Assembly: GCA_018654125.1 (NCBI GenBank)
Contig: JABIME010000149.1
Coordinates: 1-15,499, forward strand
Direction of reading: 5' to 3'
DNA length: 15,499 nt
From: Candidatus Cloacimonadota bacterium
Lineage (GTDB): Bacteria > Cloacimonadota > Cloacimonadia > Cloacimonadales > TCS61
Shown: positions 1 to 7,483 of the stretch, piece by piece
Layout: each line of letters begins with the position of its first letter
How positions within the stretch are numbered: position 1 is the first letter of the stretch
The notes under the pieces: generated by a model
What the model was told of the DNA's origin: nothing
The model's input: the letters and a program-made list of their open reading frames with translations, nothing else
The model's database searches: none
Translations under genes and position numbers: made by a program

Positions 1-2971
1 TTATTACATTCTCAATAATTGAATTGGAATTGTAGAGGTAGAATCCACCTCCGAATTTTTCAGCAACGTTATCTTTAACAATTAGATCACTGATAGTCGG
101 ACTGGCATTATAGATAAATATTCCGCCTCCACGGTGCCCGTTACCAGCTCCATTCTGAATAGTGAATCCAGATAGTTTTGCCCCATCGGTCTCTTCATTA
201 TTAAAATTAACCACGCTGTTTGAGCTTTTACCATCAATAATGGTTGAAGTTATATAGGTTCTATCTCCACTATTAAGAAATTTAGAGCAGACCGTTATAT
301 TCTTACCCTCAAAATCTATATTCTCACTATATGTACCGGGCTGAACTATTACCATGTCTCCCGAAATAGAAGAATTAATAGCAGCTTGTATGGTAGGATG
401 ATCTTGGGGAACACGTAATTTCCCAAAATGACAAATAGCAGAAAAGTGTTTTGATTCAGGAGAATTACTTCTACCTATATAGCTGTAGATCCGATAGAAA
501 TATTTCTGATGGATTACTGTGTTGGCATCGGTATATGACTCACTATTTGCTGCAATCGTGGCTATTGTTTTAAAATCTGAATTATTAGTTTTTCTTTGAA
601 TTTTAAAGCCATCTTCGATCTTGCTATTATCGTTCCATTTCAGCTTTACTTGCCTGTCTGCAACAACTGAAAGCCTAAAACTTCCAGGTGTGAGTAAGCC
701 ATAATATTCGGAAGTTGAATTTGTATAGTGAGAGATATTCAGGGCCGTGAAAGCCTGAACTCTATATGTATAATTCAGGTCAAAGTTGAGATCTCTATCT
801 GTAAATTCTGTGATATTTGAATTTACATTTTTTATCACTTTAAAATCGGAACCGTTTTGGCTTCTTTCTATCCGGTAACCATTCTCAAAATAGCAGTTAT
901 CTTCCCAATTAAGCTTTATCTTACCGGCTGTAACTACCTCAGAACGGAGATTAGATGGAGGTGGGAATATAGTATTTAAATATTCAACATTAGAAAAATC
1001 GGAGCCATTGACAGCAGTAGTAGCCTGAACTCTGTAATAGTAAATTTTTTCAAACTTTATATTTTCATCAGAGTAGGAAGTTGAATTAGCCGGAAGTGTA
1101 ACAAGTGTTGTAAAATCTTCATCTTCAGCTCTGCGTTCGATCTTAAATCCAGTTTCAAAAGAGCAGTTATCTTCCCAATATACAGTAGCAGTTCTATCAT
1201 CAAGAACTTCTGAACTTAAATAGGAAGGAGCTGGAAATACTGTTTTGGCAATGATCTCACTGGAGTAATCAGAAGAGTTGGAGTTTGTAATTGTAGCAAT
1301 TCTGTAGATGTACTGAGTTCCATATTTTAGCTGCTTATCCATATAGGAATCAGCAGTTGCTGGAAGCTGTTTGATCATTACGAAATCTTCTTTTCCGCTC
1401 TTTCGCTCGATCTTAAAACCGGTATCAAAAGTGCAGTTGTCCATCCAGGATAACTTTAATGACTGGTCATCTAGGACAAGTATAGAGAGATAAGTAGGTT
1501 CTGGAAAGATCGTCTTTGCAGATAATATATTAGAGTAGGCTGATTCTGATGCAGGCGTAAATGCAATTACTCTATAACTATAAGTTGTACCAAATGTAAG
1601 ATCTGAATCTAAGAAGAAGGTTGAGTTTTCTTCTAATGCTGCTATCTCCTTAAAATCACCTTCACTCACTTTTCTTTCCAGCTTATAGCCAGATTCAAAC
1701 GTGCAATTATCTTCCCAATACAATTTGAGCGATCTATCATCAATATTTTCAGCATAGAGATTTTCCGGGCCGGGAAAATCTGTTTTTGTTCCTACTTCAT
1801 TAGAATATTCTGATTCATTTACTTTGGAAAGTGCTTTGATACGATAGGTATATTCATCACCTAGCTGCATCCCTTCATCCAGATAATCTCTCTCATCATT
1901 TCCAAGTTTAGCCAGAATTTCATACTCACCATCGTTCATTTTTCGCTCAAGAACATACTCTTGTGCTAGAGTTGATCTATCTTCCCAATAAAGCTTAGCA
2001 GAGTGGTCATTTAAAACATCAATAAACAGTTTCTGAGGTGCAGGAAATGAGAGCTCTGCGGAAACAGAAGCACTTGGACGCGATTGATTAGTCTCTGTAA
2101 ATGCCTTAATAATATAGGTATATGTCTCACCATCTTTTAATTTACTGTCTACAAAATAACGCGTGTCAGCAGCTACAGTTGATATCTCCTCAAATTTAGT
2201 ATTACCAGATTTTCTTTCAATTTTATAACCACTTTCATACTCATAAAGATCATCCCATGTAAGACGAGTTGATTGATCATCAAGTGCTTTAACTTGGAAG
2301 TTTGCAGGTGCAGGAAACTTTGTTTCAACTGTAATTTCATCTGATGCTAATGATCTGTTAAATTTAGTTTCACTTTTTATCTGATAATAATATTTCTCTC
2401 CAACCGTTAAGCCTTCATCAAGATATTCTGTCTTATCTGCAGAAACTTTTCCTATCTCCCGATACTCTGTATCAATACTTTTCCGTTCAATAACAGATCC
2501 AATATCAAAATCGCAGTTATCATGCCAGTTTAATCTAACAGATTGATCATCTAAGGGTTTTGCGCTTAGTTTTGATGGTCTTGGAAATATTGTAGAGAGT
2601 GTTATCTCATCAGAAAATTCGGATCTAACATCATTTTTATAAGCCTGAACTTTATAAGAATATTTAACATTGAATATCAACTCTTCATCAACAAAGAAGG
2701 TTTTATTTTTTTCCAGTTTTTTTACTTCGATGAATTTTTCATCACCTCTTTTTCTGAAAAGAATATAACCACCAATATCTTCTTTTGAGCTTTGCCAGCG
2801 TAAGGAAATTGTATGATCATTAAGTGCTTTTGCAGATAAGTTTGTAGGGCGTAGAGGAAGGTTAACCTTAACCTTTACCGAATCTTCAACTGCTGTAGCT
2901 GTATCTGTTCCTTGCGCAAATGCATATCCAGTTAAAAGTAAAATCAACAGAAATAATATCCCTGTCTTCAC
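1..2971 (-). CDS. Secreted FN3-repeat and beta-helix surface protein (3' end outside window)
   Basis: The frame is open from a GTG at 2971-2969 to the left edge, giving 990 visible residues with no stop, so the C-terminus is missing. The GTG start is chosen because it is followed at once by a type I signal peptide (MKTGILFLLILLLTGYAFAQ, residues 1-20) and preceded by a G-rich Shine-Dalgarno (AGGGGGG, ending 3 nt before the GTG). Residues about 38-847 are nine fibronectin type III domains of 90 residues, each opening with an IFPxPxxL-like motif and carrying a W-x-D-N...G-x-x-I-E-R-K core. A short linker leads at about residue 851 to a right-handed parallel beta-helix: VPQDHPTIQAAI, GDMVIVQPGTYSENI, then LSGFTIQNG, GGGIFIYNASPTI and GGGFYLYNSNSII rungs. 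Proteins of this build are exported surface adhesins or glycan-binding proteins. Ligand unknown. Export by the type IX system is inferred from SprA in the same window; no sorting domain is visible. Confidence 0.9.
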   Translation of the reverse strand, partial: MKTGILFLLILLLTGYAFAQGTDTATAVEDSVKVKVNLPLRPTNLSAKALNDHTISLRWQSSKEDIGGYILFRKRGDEKFIEVKKLEKNKTFFVDEELIFNVKYSYKVQAYKNDVRSEFSDEITLSTIFPRPSKLSAKPLDDQSVRLNWHDNCDFDIGSVIERKSIDTEYREIGKVSADKTEYLDEGLTVGEKYYYQIKSETKFNRSLASDEITVETKFPAPANFQVKALDDQSTRLTWDDLYEYESGYKIERKSGNTKFEEISTVAADTRYFVDSKLKDGETYTYIIKAFTETNQSRPSASVSAELSFPAPQKLFIDVLNDHSAKLYWEDRSTLAQEYVLERKMNDGEYEILAKLGNDERDYLDEGMQLGDEYTYRIKALSKVNESEYSNEVGTKTDFPGPENLYAENIDDRSLKLYWEDNCTFESGYKLERKVSEGDFKEIAALEENSTFFLDSDLTFGTTYSYRVIAFTPASESAYSNILSAKTIFPEPTYLSILVLDDQSLKLSWMDNCTFDTGFKIERKSGKEDFVMIKQLPATADSYMDKQLKYGTQYIYRIATITNSNSSDYSSEIIAKTVFPAPSYLSSEVLDDRTATVYWEDNCSFETGFKIERRAEDEDFTTLVTLPANSTSYSDENIKFEKIYYYRVQATTAVNGSDFSNVEYLNTIFPPPSNLRSEVVTAGKIKLNWEDNCYFENGYRIERSQNGSDFKVIKNVNSNITEFTDRDLNFDLNYTYRVQAFTALNISHYTNSTSEYYGLLTPGSFRLSVVADRQVKLKWNDNSKIEDGFKIQRKTNNSDFKTIATIAANSESYTDANTVIHQKYFYRIYSYIGRSNSPESKHFSAICHFGKLRVPQDHPTIQAAINSSISGDMVIVQPGTYSENIDFEGKNITVCSKFLNSGDRTYITSTIIDGKSSNSVVNFNNEETDGAKLSGFTIQNGAGNGHRGGGIFIYNASPTISDLIVKDNVAEKFGGGFYLYNSNSIIENVI
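431..2860 (-). repeat. Nine tandem FN3-encoding repeats in exact 270-bp register
   Basis: Two anchor columns recur every 270 bases. The codon context of the conserved Trp falls at 631, 901, 1171, 1441, 1711, 1981, 2251, 2521 and 2791. The ggaaa of the IFP motif falls at 1233, 1503, 1773, 2043, 2313 and 2583, with its diverged equivalent at 963. Each unit encodes one 90-residue FN3 domain. Units are clearly diverged in sequence but keep short near-identical tracts, such as gcagttatcttcccaat near 893 and 1163 and close variants near 1703 and 2513. The first and last units are the most divergent. Loops between anchors were not aligned base by base. Confidence 0.9.
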
Positions 2972-3051
2972 GTTCCCCCCTAATAATGAAAAATCAATAT
3001 ATTATATAAAATTATAAATAAAATCTTTTAATGTTTTTAAAATTTTAGAAC
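2972..3051 (-). promoter_or_regulatory. AT-rich intergenic gap with candidate promoter for the FN3 gene
   Basis: This 80-nt gap lies between the Mut7-C stop and the GTG of the FN3 gene. On the minus strand an exact TATAAT occurs at 3006-3001, about 30 nt upstream of the start codon. No convincing -35 box lies 16-18 nt further upstream (AAAAGA at 3029-3024). The gap has no strong GC-rich hairpin, so read-through from the MCE operon is also possible. Confidence 0.35.
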
Positions 3052-3519
3052 TTATGTTGTCAATAAATTCTTAAGTCTGCTCTTCACTGTGACATAATGT
3101 GACCCCTTCCAGTAGATCTTTCCGCATTTCCTACATATTTTAAAATCGGAAAAGGTATTCTTCACATTTTCAGGGACAAGGCTTTCAATTTTTTTTGTTG
3201 TTACCATCTCTAACCTATTGTTGCATATTAAACATCTGGAAGCAAAGATATCTTCATCAAAATCAATAAGGTTCAGTATCTGTTGCAATTGTTTTTCAGG
3301 CTCTTCAGTTTTGATCAATATTCTAATAAATTTATCATTTCTATTAGCTATTTTTTTTCTTCTTGTTAGGAATATCCGGCGTTCTTTTTGACACAGAGAG
3401 ATCTTCTTTTCGATGCTGATACTTTTAGGGACAGACGAATCATAACCCAGCATACGAAGCCACTTTGCTAATCTGCACAGGTTTTCATCTAATAGAAATT
3501 TCTTCTTTTTTTCTGACAT
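3052..3519 (-). CDS. Mut7-C (PIN-like RNase) domain protein with zinc ribbon
   Basis: This 155-residue protein matches the Mut7-C RNase family. The N-terminus has the family motif FLLDENLCRLAKWLRMLGYD (residues 8-27, with D11 and E12), a PIN-like nuclease fold. The C-terminus has a zinc ribbon made of C96-x2-C99 (SRCLICN) and C129-x2-C132 (CRKCGK), then the family tail IYWKGSH at 135-141. Stand-alone Mut7-C proteins are thought to be RNases, but targets are poorly known. Two usual acidic positions look changed: the Asp of the canonical LLTRD strand is Arg here (LTRR, 51-54), and the preceding Asp-rich helix start reads SISIEKK. Catalysis is therefore doubtful while metal binding by the ribbon looks intact. 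The start lies 5 nt after the mlaF stop with no clear Shine-Dalgarno, suggesting translation coupled to mlaF. Its link to lipid transport is unclear and may be positional only. Confidence 0.85.
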   Translation of the reverse strand: MSEKKKKFLLDENLCRLAKWLRMLGYDSSVPKSISIEKKISLCQKERRIFLTRRKKIANRNDKFIRILIKTEEPEKQLQQILNLIDFDEDIFASRCLICNNRLEMVTTKKIESLVPENVKNTFSDFKICRKCGKIYWKGSHYVTVKSRLKNLLTT

Positions 3520-3524
3520 AAAAG

Positions 3525-4265
3525 TTAAAAAGTACCAACTTCAAAAAATGATTTTACTTCAACTATATCTGTCTGTTTTGCCTCTTCTAAGGTACCGCTG
3601 AACAGTAGTTTCCCGTTATCTAAAAAAATAATTCTATCTGCTATACGATGAATACTGGCAAGCTCATGGGTTACAATTACAATGCTCATATTCAGAAGGT
3701 TTTTTAATTTCAGGATCAATTCATCTAGATTAGCACTTGTTATGGGATCGAGGCCTGCAGAGGGTTCATCACAGATCAGTATGTCCGGATCAAGAGCAAT
3801 TGCTCTAGCCAGAGCTGCTCTTTTTTTCATTCCACCCGATAGTTCTGAAGGTACCATATTCACAGCATGACCTAAGTTAACCAGATCTAATTTCACCTTT
3901 ATCATTTTCTCAATTATCTCTTTTGGTAATTTTGTATGCTGTTCTAGGGGTATTGCAACGTTATCAAAAATTGAGAGTGAGTTAAGAAGTGCACCATTTT
4001 GAAAAAGCATACCGATCCGGCTGAGGATATCATCAAATTCCTGCTCATCCATCAGCGTAACCTCTTCATCAAATATTTTTACAGAGCCGGAATGTGGATG
4101 ATATAGTTTGAGTATGTTCTTAATAAGTGTTGTTTTACCACAACCACTACCACCTAAGATCACTGTTACCTCTTGAGGATAAATATCTACAGATACTCCA
4201 TCTAATATGGTTTCATCCCCATATTTTGCAACTAGATCTTTAACTGAAATTATTGGTTTTTTCAT
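3525..4265 (-). CDS. mlaF: MlaF-type ABC transporter ATPase (MCE lipid transport)
   Basis: This 246-residue cytoplasmic ATPase powers the MCE/Mla phospholipid transporter together with the permease encoded just upstream. All nucleotide-binding motifs are present: Walker A GGSGCGKTT (38-46), Q-loop Q89 in MLFQNGALLNSLSIFDNV, signature LSGGMKKR (142-149), Walker B ILICDEPSAGLDP (162-174) with catalytic E167, and switch H200 in IVTHEL. The LSGGMKKRAALARAI stretch and the FQxGALxxSLxIxDNVA stretch are characteristic of the MlaF/Mkl subfamily rather than of other ABC importers. Length is close to the family norm. The ATG at 4265 overlaps the mlaE stop in an ATGA arrangement, so the two are translationally coupled. 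Transport direction cannot be read from sequence. Confidence 0.95.
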   Translation of the reverse strand: MKKPIISVKDLVAKYGDETILDGVSVDIYPQEVTVILGGSGCGKTTLIKNILKLYHPHSGSVKIFDEEVTLMDEQEFDDILSRIGMLFQNGALLNSLSIFDNVAIPLEQHTKLPKEIIEKMIKVKLDLVNLGHAVNMVPSELSGGMKKRAALARAIALDPDILICDEPSAGLDPITSANLDELILKLKNLLNMSIVIVTHELASIHRIADRIIFLDNGKLLFSGTLEEAKQTDIVEVKSFFEVGTF

Positions 4266-5335
4266 ATATTAAAATAGAAGATCAGACTATTTATTGCATC
4301 CAGTATTATCACCCAGAAAATTGAAGCAACAACAGCTTGAGTTGTAACTTTCCCAACACCTTCCGCACCACCTTTCACATTAAAACCGTAGTAACTTCCA
4401 ATTATTACAATTACCCAGGCAAAAAAGTAACTTTTGCCTAAACCAATAATAGCATCTCTAAAAGTTAATACTTCGAACACTCGATTAATAAAGACCGTTG
4501 CACTTAATTCAAGATACGTTACAGCGATAATGAGACCGCCAAATATACCGATAAGGGTAGAGGCTGTAACTAAAAGTGGAATACAAATCGTGATTGCATG
4601 AAATTTTGGTACAACTATATATCGAATCGGGTTGATTGCCATCATTTTAAGTGCGTCGATCTCTTCGGTAACTTTCATTGTAGCAATTTCTGAAGCTATT
4701 GAGGAACCACTTCTACCTGCTAAAATAATAGCTGTAAGAATTGGTCCCATCTCTGTTACCATCGATACTGCCATGAGATCAGCTACAAATATATTTGCCC
4801 CGAATTGCCTCAGCTGTGCAGCGGATTGCAAAGCCAATATTAGCCCCAGTATCATCGAAAGTAGAGCAATAATTCCCAAAGCATCTACCCCGATGAACAA
4901 AGCCTGCTGAATAACAGATCCCTTGCGCTGTCCCTTCTTACTAAAAATACCGACAAATGACCAATAAGAGATATCGGCGATCAATGAAATTCCATCTTTT
5001 ACTGATTGTAGAAAAATGATAAATGCCGTTCCTAACCGAGTAAAATAATCTTCTCTCACTTTAATTTTGGTTGGCTTAATTTCTATTGATGAAAATGTAT
5101 TATACGCGGTTTTCACCACATCGTTCATGAATAGGAAATTGTTTGGTTCCTCATCTAATTGCGACAGCATCTCATCTACAAAAGCAATACCTGCACTATC
5201 TATTTTTGTAATCATGTGCAAATCAAGTGATACAATTGCTCTATCTTTGTATTGGAAAAATTCATTATTCAAAGCAGGTACCGTATGCTTTGTTAACTCT
5301 CCTTCAAAGAATAATGATTGCTCTCTATATTCCAT
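4262..5335 (-). CDS. mlaE: MlaE-family permease with N-terminal STAS domain
   Basis: This 357-residue protein is the inner-membrane permease of the MCE system. Residues 3-95 form a STAS domain (MlaB-like) with the motif KIDSAGIAFV at 44-53. Residues about 110-355 are the MlaE domain: an amphipathic interface helix, several hydrophobic membrane segments (about 150-170, 190-207, 247-275, 303-317 and 333-355), the family motif AGRSGSSIASEIATM at 206-220 followed by EEIDAL, and GFNVKGGAEGVGKVTTQAVV at 317-336. In E. coli the STAS protein MlaB is separate and binds MlaF; here the fusion probably fulfils that role, an arrangement known in other bacteria. The gene starts 1 nt after the upstream stop and ends overlapping mlaF by 4 nt, so stoichiometric expression is likely. 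A weak GAGAT lies just before the ATG at 5335. Confidence 0.95.
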   Translation of the reverse strand: MEYREQSLFFEGELTKHTVPALNNEFFQYKDRAIVSLDLHMITKIDSAGIAFVDEMLSQLDEEPNNFLFMNDVVKTAYNTFSSIEIKPTKIKVREDYFTRLGTAFIIFLQSVKDGISLIADISYWSFVGIFSKKGQRKGSVIQQALFIGVDALGIIALLSMILGLILALQSAAQLRQFGANIFVADLMAVSMVTEMGPILTAIILAGRSGSSIASEIATMKVTEEIDALKMMAINPIRYIVVPKFHAITICIPLLVTASTLIGIFGGLIIAVTYLELSATVFINRVFEVLTFRDAIIGLGKSYFFAWVIVIIGSYYGFNVKGGAEGVGKVTTQAVVASIFWVIILDAINSLIFYFNI

Positions 5336-5336
5336 A

Positions 5337-7469
5337 CTATCTCAAGAAATATGTTACTCTTAAAAACAGACTGTGCTCTCTAACCAGATAATCTATTCCC
5401 GAATCTTCCCCAAGTTTTTCTAAATTGAACTTGTAATCAAGAGAAATATGCTTGAACAAATTCAGGTTAAACGAGTTCTCCCATTCAAAGGTATATTCAT
5501 CATTTTTTTCAAATGGAAAATAGAAATCAGCATTGGATGCGTAGATCAAATTAAATGGAAGTTGGAAGCTTCCAACCAGTGATAATTCTGTTCCGGTGGT
5601 ATTTATTGAAGCCAATTCATAGTATCTTCTGTGCTCAATATTATCTGCATCAATAAATGTTTCTGAAGGATTATAAACAAAAACATCATCATTGAAAAAT
5701 TGCCTGATCCCAAAACCAGCTCTAAAACTTAGATTCGCTCTTGATAAATTTAATATCCTATAATTTATTCCAATTCCTTCTTTTAATTCTATTGGAAAAA
5801 ATGAAGATTTAATTTTTATCTCATCGGAAAGGACACTGTCTCCGATAGCAATATTGTTATCATCAAATTTCTTATAATAGAAGTCTTCTGAACTATATTG
5901 TTTTTCATCGAAGAAGTGCGAGTTAACATCAAATCTGCCATAGAATCCAAGGTCCTTCACAAAATAGTATATTCCTGTATTCTTAAGATCAAATTCATCT
6001 GAGGCAAGTCTGAAATCTGTATCTGTTGTTTTAGAAATGCCAAGATCAATAACACTTTTCATGTTGTAATAGAGCGGATCTTTATCGTAAATAAGATAGT
6101 TTTCCAATTGTGAATTCATGGTTATTATAACTTCAGGATCATTTTCATTTATCTCATTATCACTATTTAAATTTCCGTTAATATGAATTGCGCTGGATAG
6201 CTTTAAAGGTTCTAAAGATGCAGCCAAAAAACTCTCTTCCAGAATTCCCGCTCCAGCCATATTGGTAGGATTTCCTTCTTCATCAGTTTCCATCACAATA
6301 GTTAATTTTTGAACACTACCCTCTTCAATGAGAACAGTTGTAAAATCTGTGTATGTATTAAATGGCTCATTATTTATCGTGATCTTATAATGTCCTGGTT
6401 TTAGAACCCAAACTTTTTCCTGTTCACCAAGCTCTACTTCCGCAGGAAATTCACTACCAAAACTCTCACCATCGTTCAGATCAAATACTTCATAGATCAC
6501 TTTAGCAAAATTTCTACTTTCATCCATTATCTCAACGATCAAACATCCCCAATCCGGCTCTACTATCGTTTTGTATCGGGGGTGAACTTTAACATTTTTT
6601 CTAATCATTTTTTGATCTTGATTCCCAGACCCGTATTCTAGAGAATAGGTTCCTTCCATCAGTGGAAAAGCTTCACCAATTTTGGCGGATCTCTCATATC
6701 CATATTTATCGTAAACTTTATAATAAGGTTCGTTTTCTGTTCTTGTTATCGCAGGAACCAAGAGGAGTCCCTTCCCACTATTATCTTCTTCTGAATCTAA
6801 TATCTCTACAAGTAATGGATCAATTTCTATTGGAAGATTATCTTGCTCGATAAGTGCTTGAGGACCATAAGCATTATAAATATTGATCTTTGCTGCAAAT
6901 TTATCGATCTCTTCTAAAAGTATCTCGTTTATCGTTTGAGCATAAGTATCAAAATCTTGTTTCAACATCACTCTTTCGATATTTGCAGAGTGTACAACCA
7001 ATGGATTTTCAGTATCTTTTTTTCGATAAGTGAAATCAATGTTTAACCTTGCCTGATAAAGCGTTTCGGATATATACATTTCAATATTATTTATATTGGA
7101 ATCGATAATATAGCCCGGTGTGGAAGTAAATAATTCCCTTTGAGTATTCTTGAACATATTGTAGCTATCCAACCGTTTTTTTAATAAGTTTGGAATTATC
7201 TTCGAAAGTTTTACACCCCAAAGATTATTATCGGAATAGGTTATACGCGGGCCAAAATGACGTACCACGATCTGTTTTCTATTGTATGTTCTGGGAACTT
7301 TTGTATCTTCTATATAAACTGATTGTTCGATTGGTTTTTCCAGTTTAAGCTCATCTTTTTCGGAATGAGAATAATATTCTAGGATGAAATAATTTCTGGG
7401 TACAATGTTCCTTGCCATACAGCCGAATAGGAAAATGATCGATAAACTAAGAACAATTATTTTCTTCAT
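5337..7469 (-). CDS. MCE auxiliary lipoprotein (PqiC-like) fused to outer-membrane beta-barrel
   Basis: This 710-residue protein begins with a lipoprotein signal ending in lipobox LFGC (C17). Residues about 23-200 resemble the ABC-type transport auxiliary lipoprotein family (PqiC-like): NYFIL, VYIEDTKVPRTYNRKQIVVR at 51-70, then WGVKLSKIIPNLLKKRL. Residues about 235-395 look like two PEGA-like beta-sandwich modules (MEGTYSLEYG; LKPGHYKITI...VLIEEGSVQKLTIVM). Residues about 465-710 alternate polar and hydrophobic residues in strands such as GIGINYRILNL, LSFRAGFGIRQFF, ELSLVGSFQLPFNLIYAS and FNLNLFKHISLDYKFNL, ending SLFLRVTYFLR, similar in pattern to DUF481/DUF3078-type outer-membrane barrels. 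Family auxiliary proteins are usually near 200 residues. It has a good Shine-Dalgarno (AGGAG, 7482-7478), part of a purine tract overlapping the mlaD stop. Its place between mlaD and mlaE makes an outer-membrane anchor or port for lipid transport likely (inference). The barrel call is pattern-based only. Confidence 0.8.
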   Translation of the reverse strand: MKKIIVLSLSIIFLFGCMARNIVPRNYFILEYYSHSEKDELKLEKPIEQSVYIEDTKVPRTYNRKQIVVRHFGPRITYSDNNLWGVKLSKIIPNLLKKRLDSYNMFKNTQRELFTSTPGYIIDSNINNIEMYISETLYQARLNIDFTYRKKDTENPLVVHSANIERVMLKQDFDTYAQTINEILLEEIDKFAAKINIYNAYGPQALIEQDNLPIEIDPLLVEILDSEEDNSGKGLLLVPAITRTENEPYYKVYDKYGYERSAKIGEAFPLMEGTYSLEYGSGNQDQKMIRKNVKVHPRYKTIVEPDWGCLIVEIMDESRNFAKVIYEVFDLNDGESFGSEFPAEVELGEQEKVWVLKPGHYKITINNEPFNTYTDFTTVLIEEGSVQKLTIVMETDEEGNPTNMAGAGILEESFLAASLEPLKLSSAIHINGNLNSDNEINENDPEVIITMNSQLENYLIYDKDPLYYNMKSVIDLGISKTTDTDFRLASDEFDLKNTGIYYFVKDLGFYGRFDVNSHFFDEKQYSSEDFYYKKFDDNNIAIGDSVLSDEIKIKSSFFPIELKEGIGINYRILNLSRANLSFRAGFGIRQFFNDDVFVYNPSETFIDADNIEHRRYYELASINTTGTELSLVGSFQLPFNLIYASNADFYFPFEKNDEYTFEWENSFNLNLFKHISLDYKFNLEKLGEDSGIDYLVREHSLFLRVTYFLR

Positions 7470-7483
7470 ATTTCATACTCCTC

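Noticed and set aside
431..2860. Periodic repeat considered as a CRISPR array or satellite
   Set aside because: The 270-bp units are diverged, stay in frame across a single gene and translate to FN3 domains.
1..2971. Assigning the FN3/beta-helix protein as a proven type IX secretion substrate
   Set aside because: The diagnostic C-terminal sorting domain would be left of the window and cannot be seen.
3033..3051. AT-only near-palindrome directly after the Mut7-C stop, considered as a terminator
   Set aside because: The arms are all but free of GC pairs and imperfect, so a stable RNA hairpin is unlikely; it fits the local A+T bias.
5337..7469. Possibility that the lipoprotein-barrel fusion is two genes joined by a sequencing error
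   Set aside because: The frame is continuous with no internal stop, I saw no internal Shine-Dalgarno plus signal peptide that would start a separate barrel gene, and two folded-looking modules lie between the halves.
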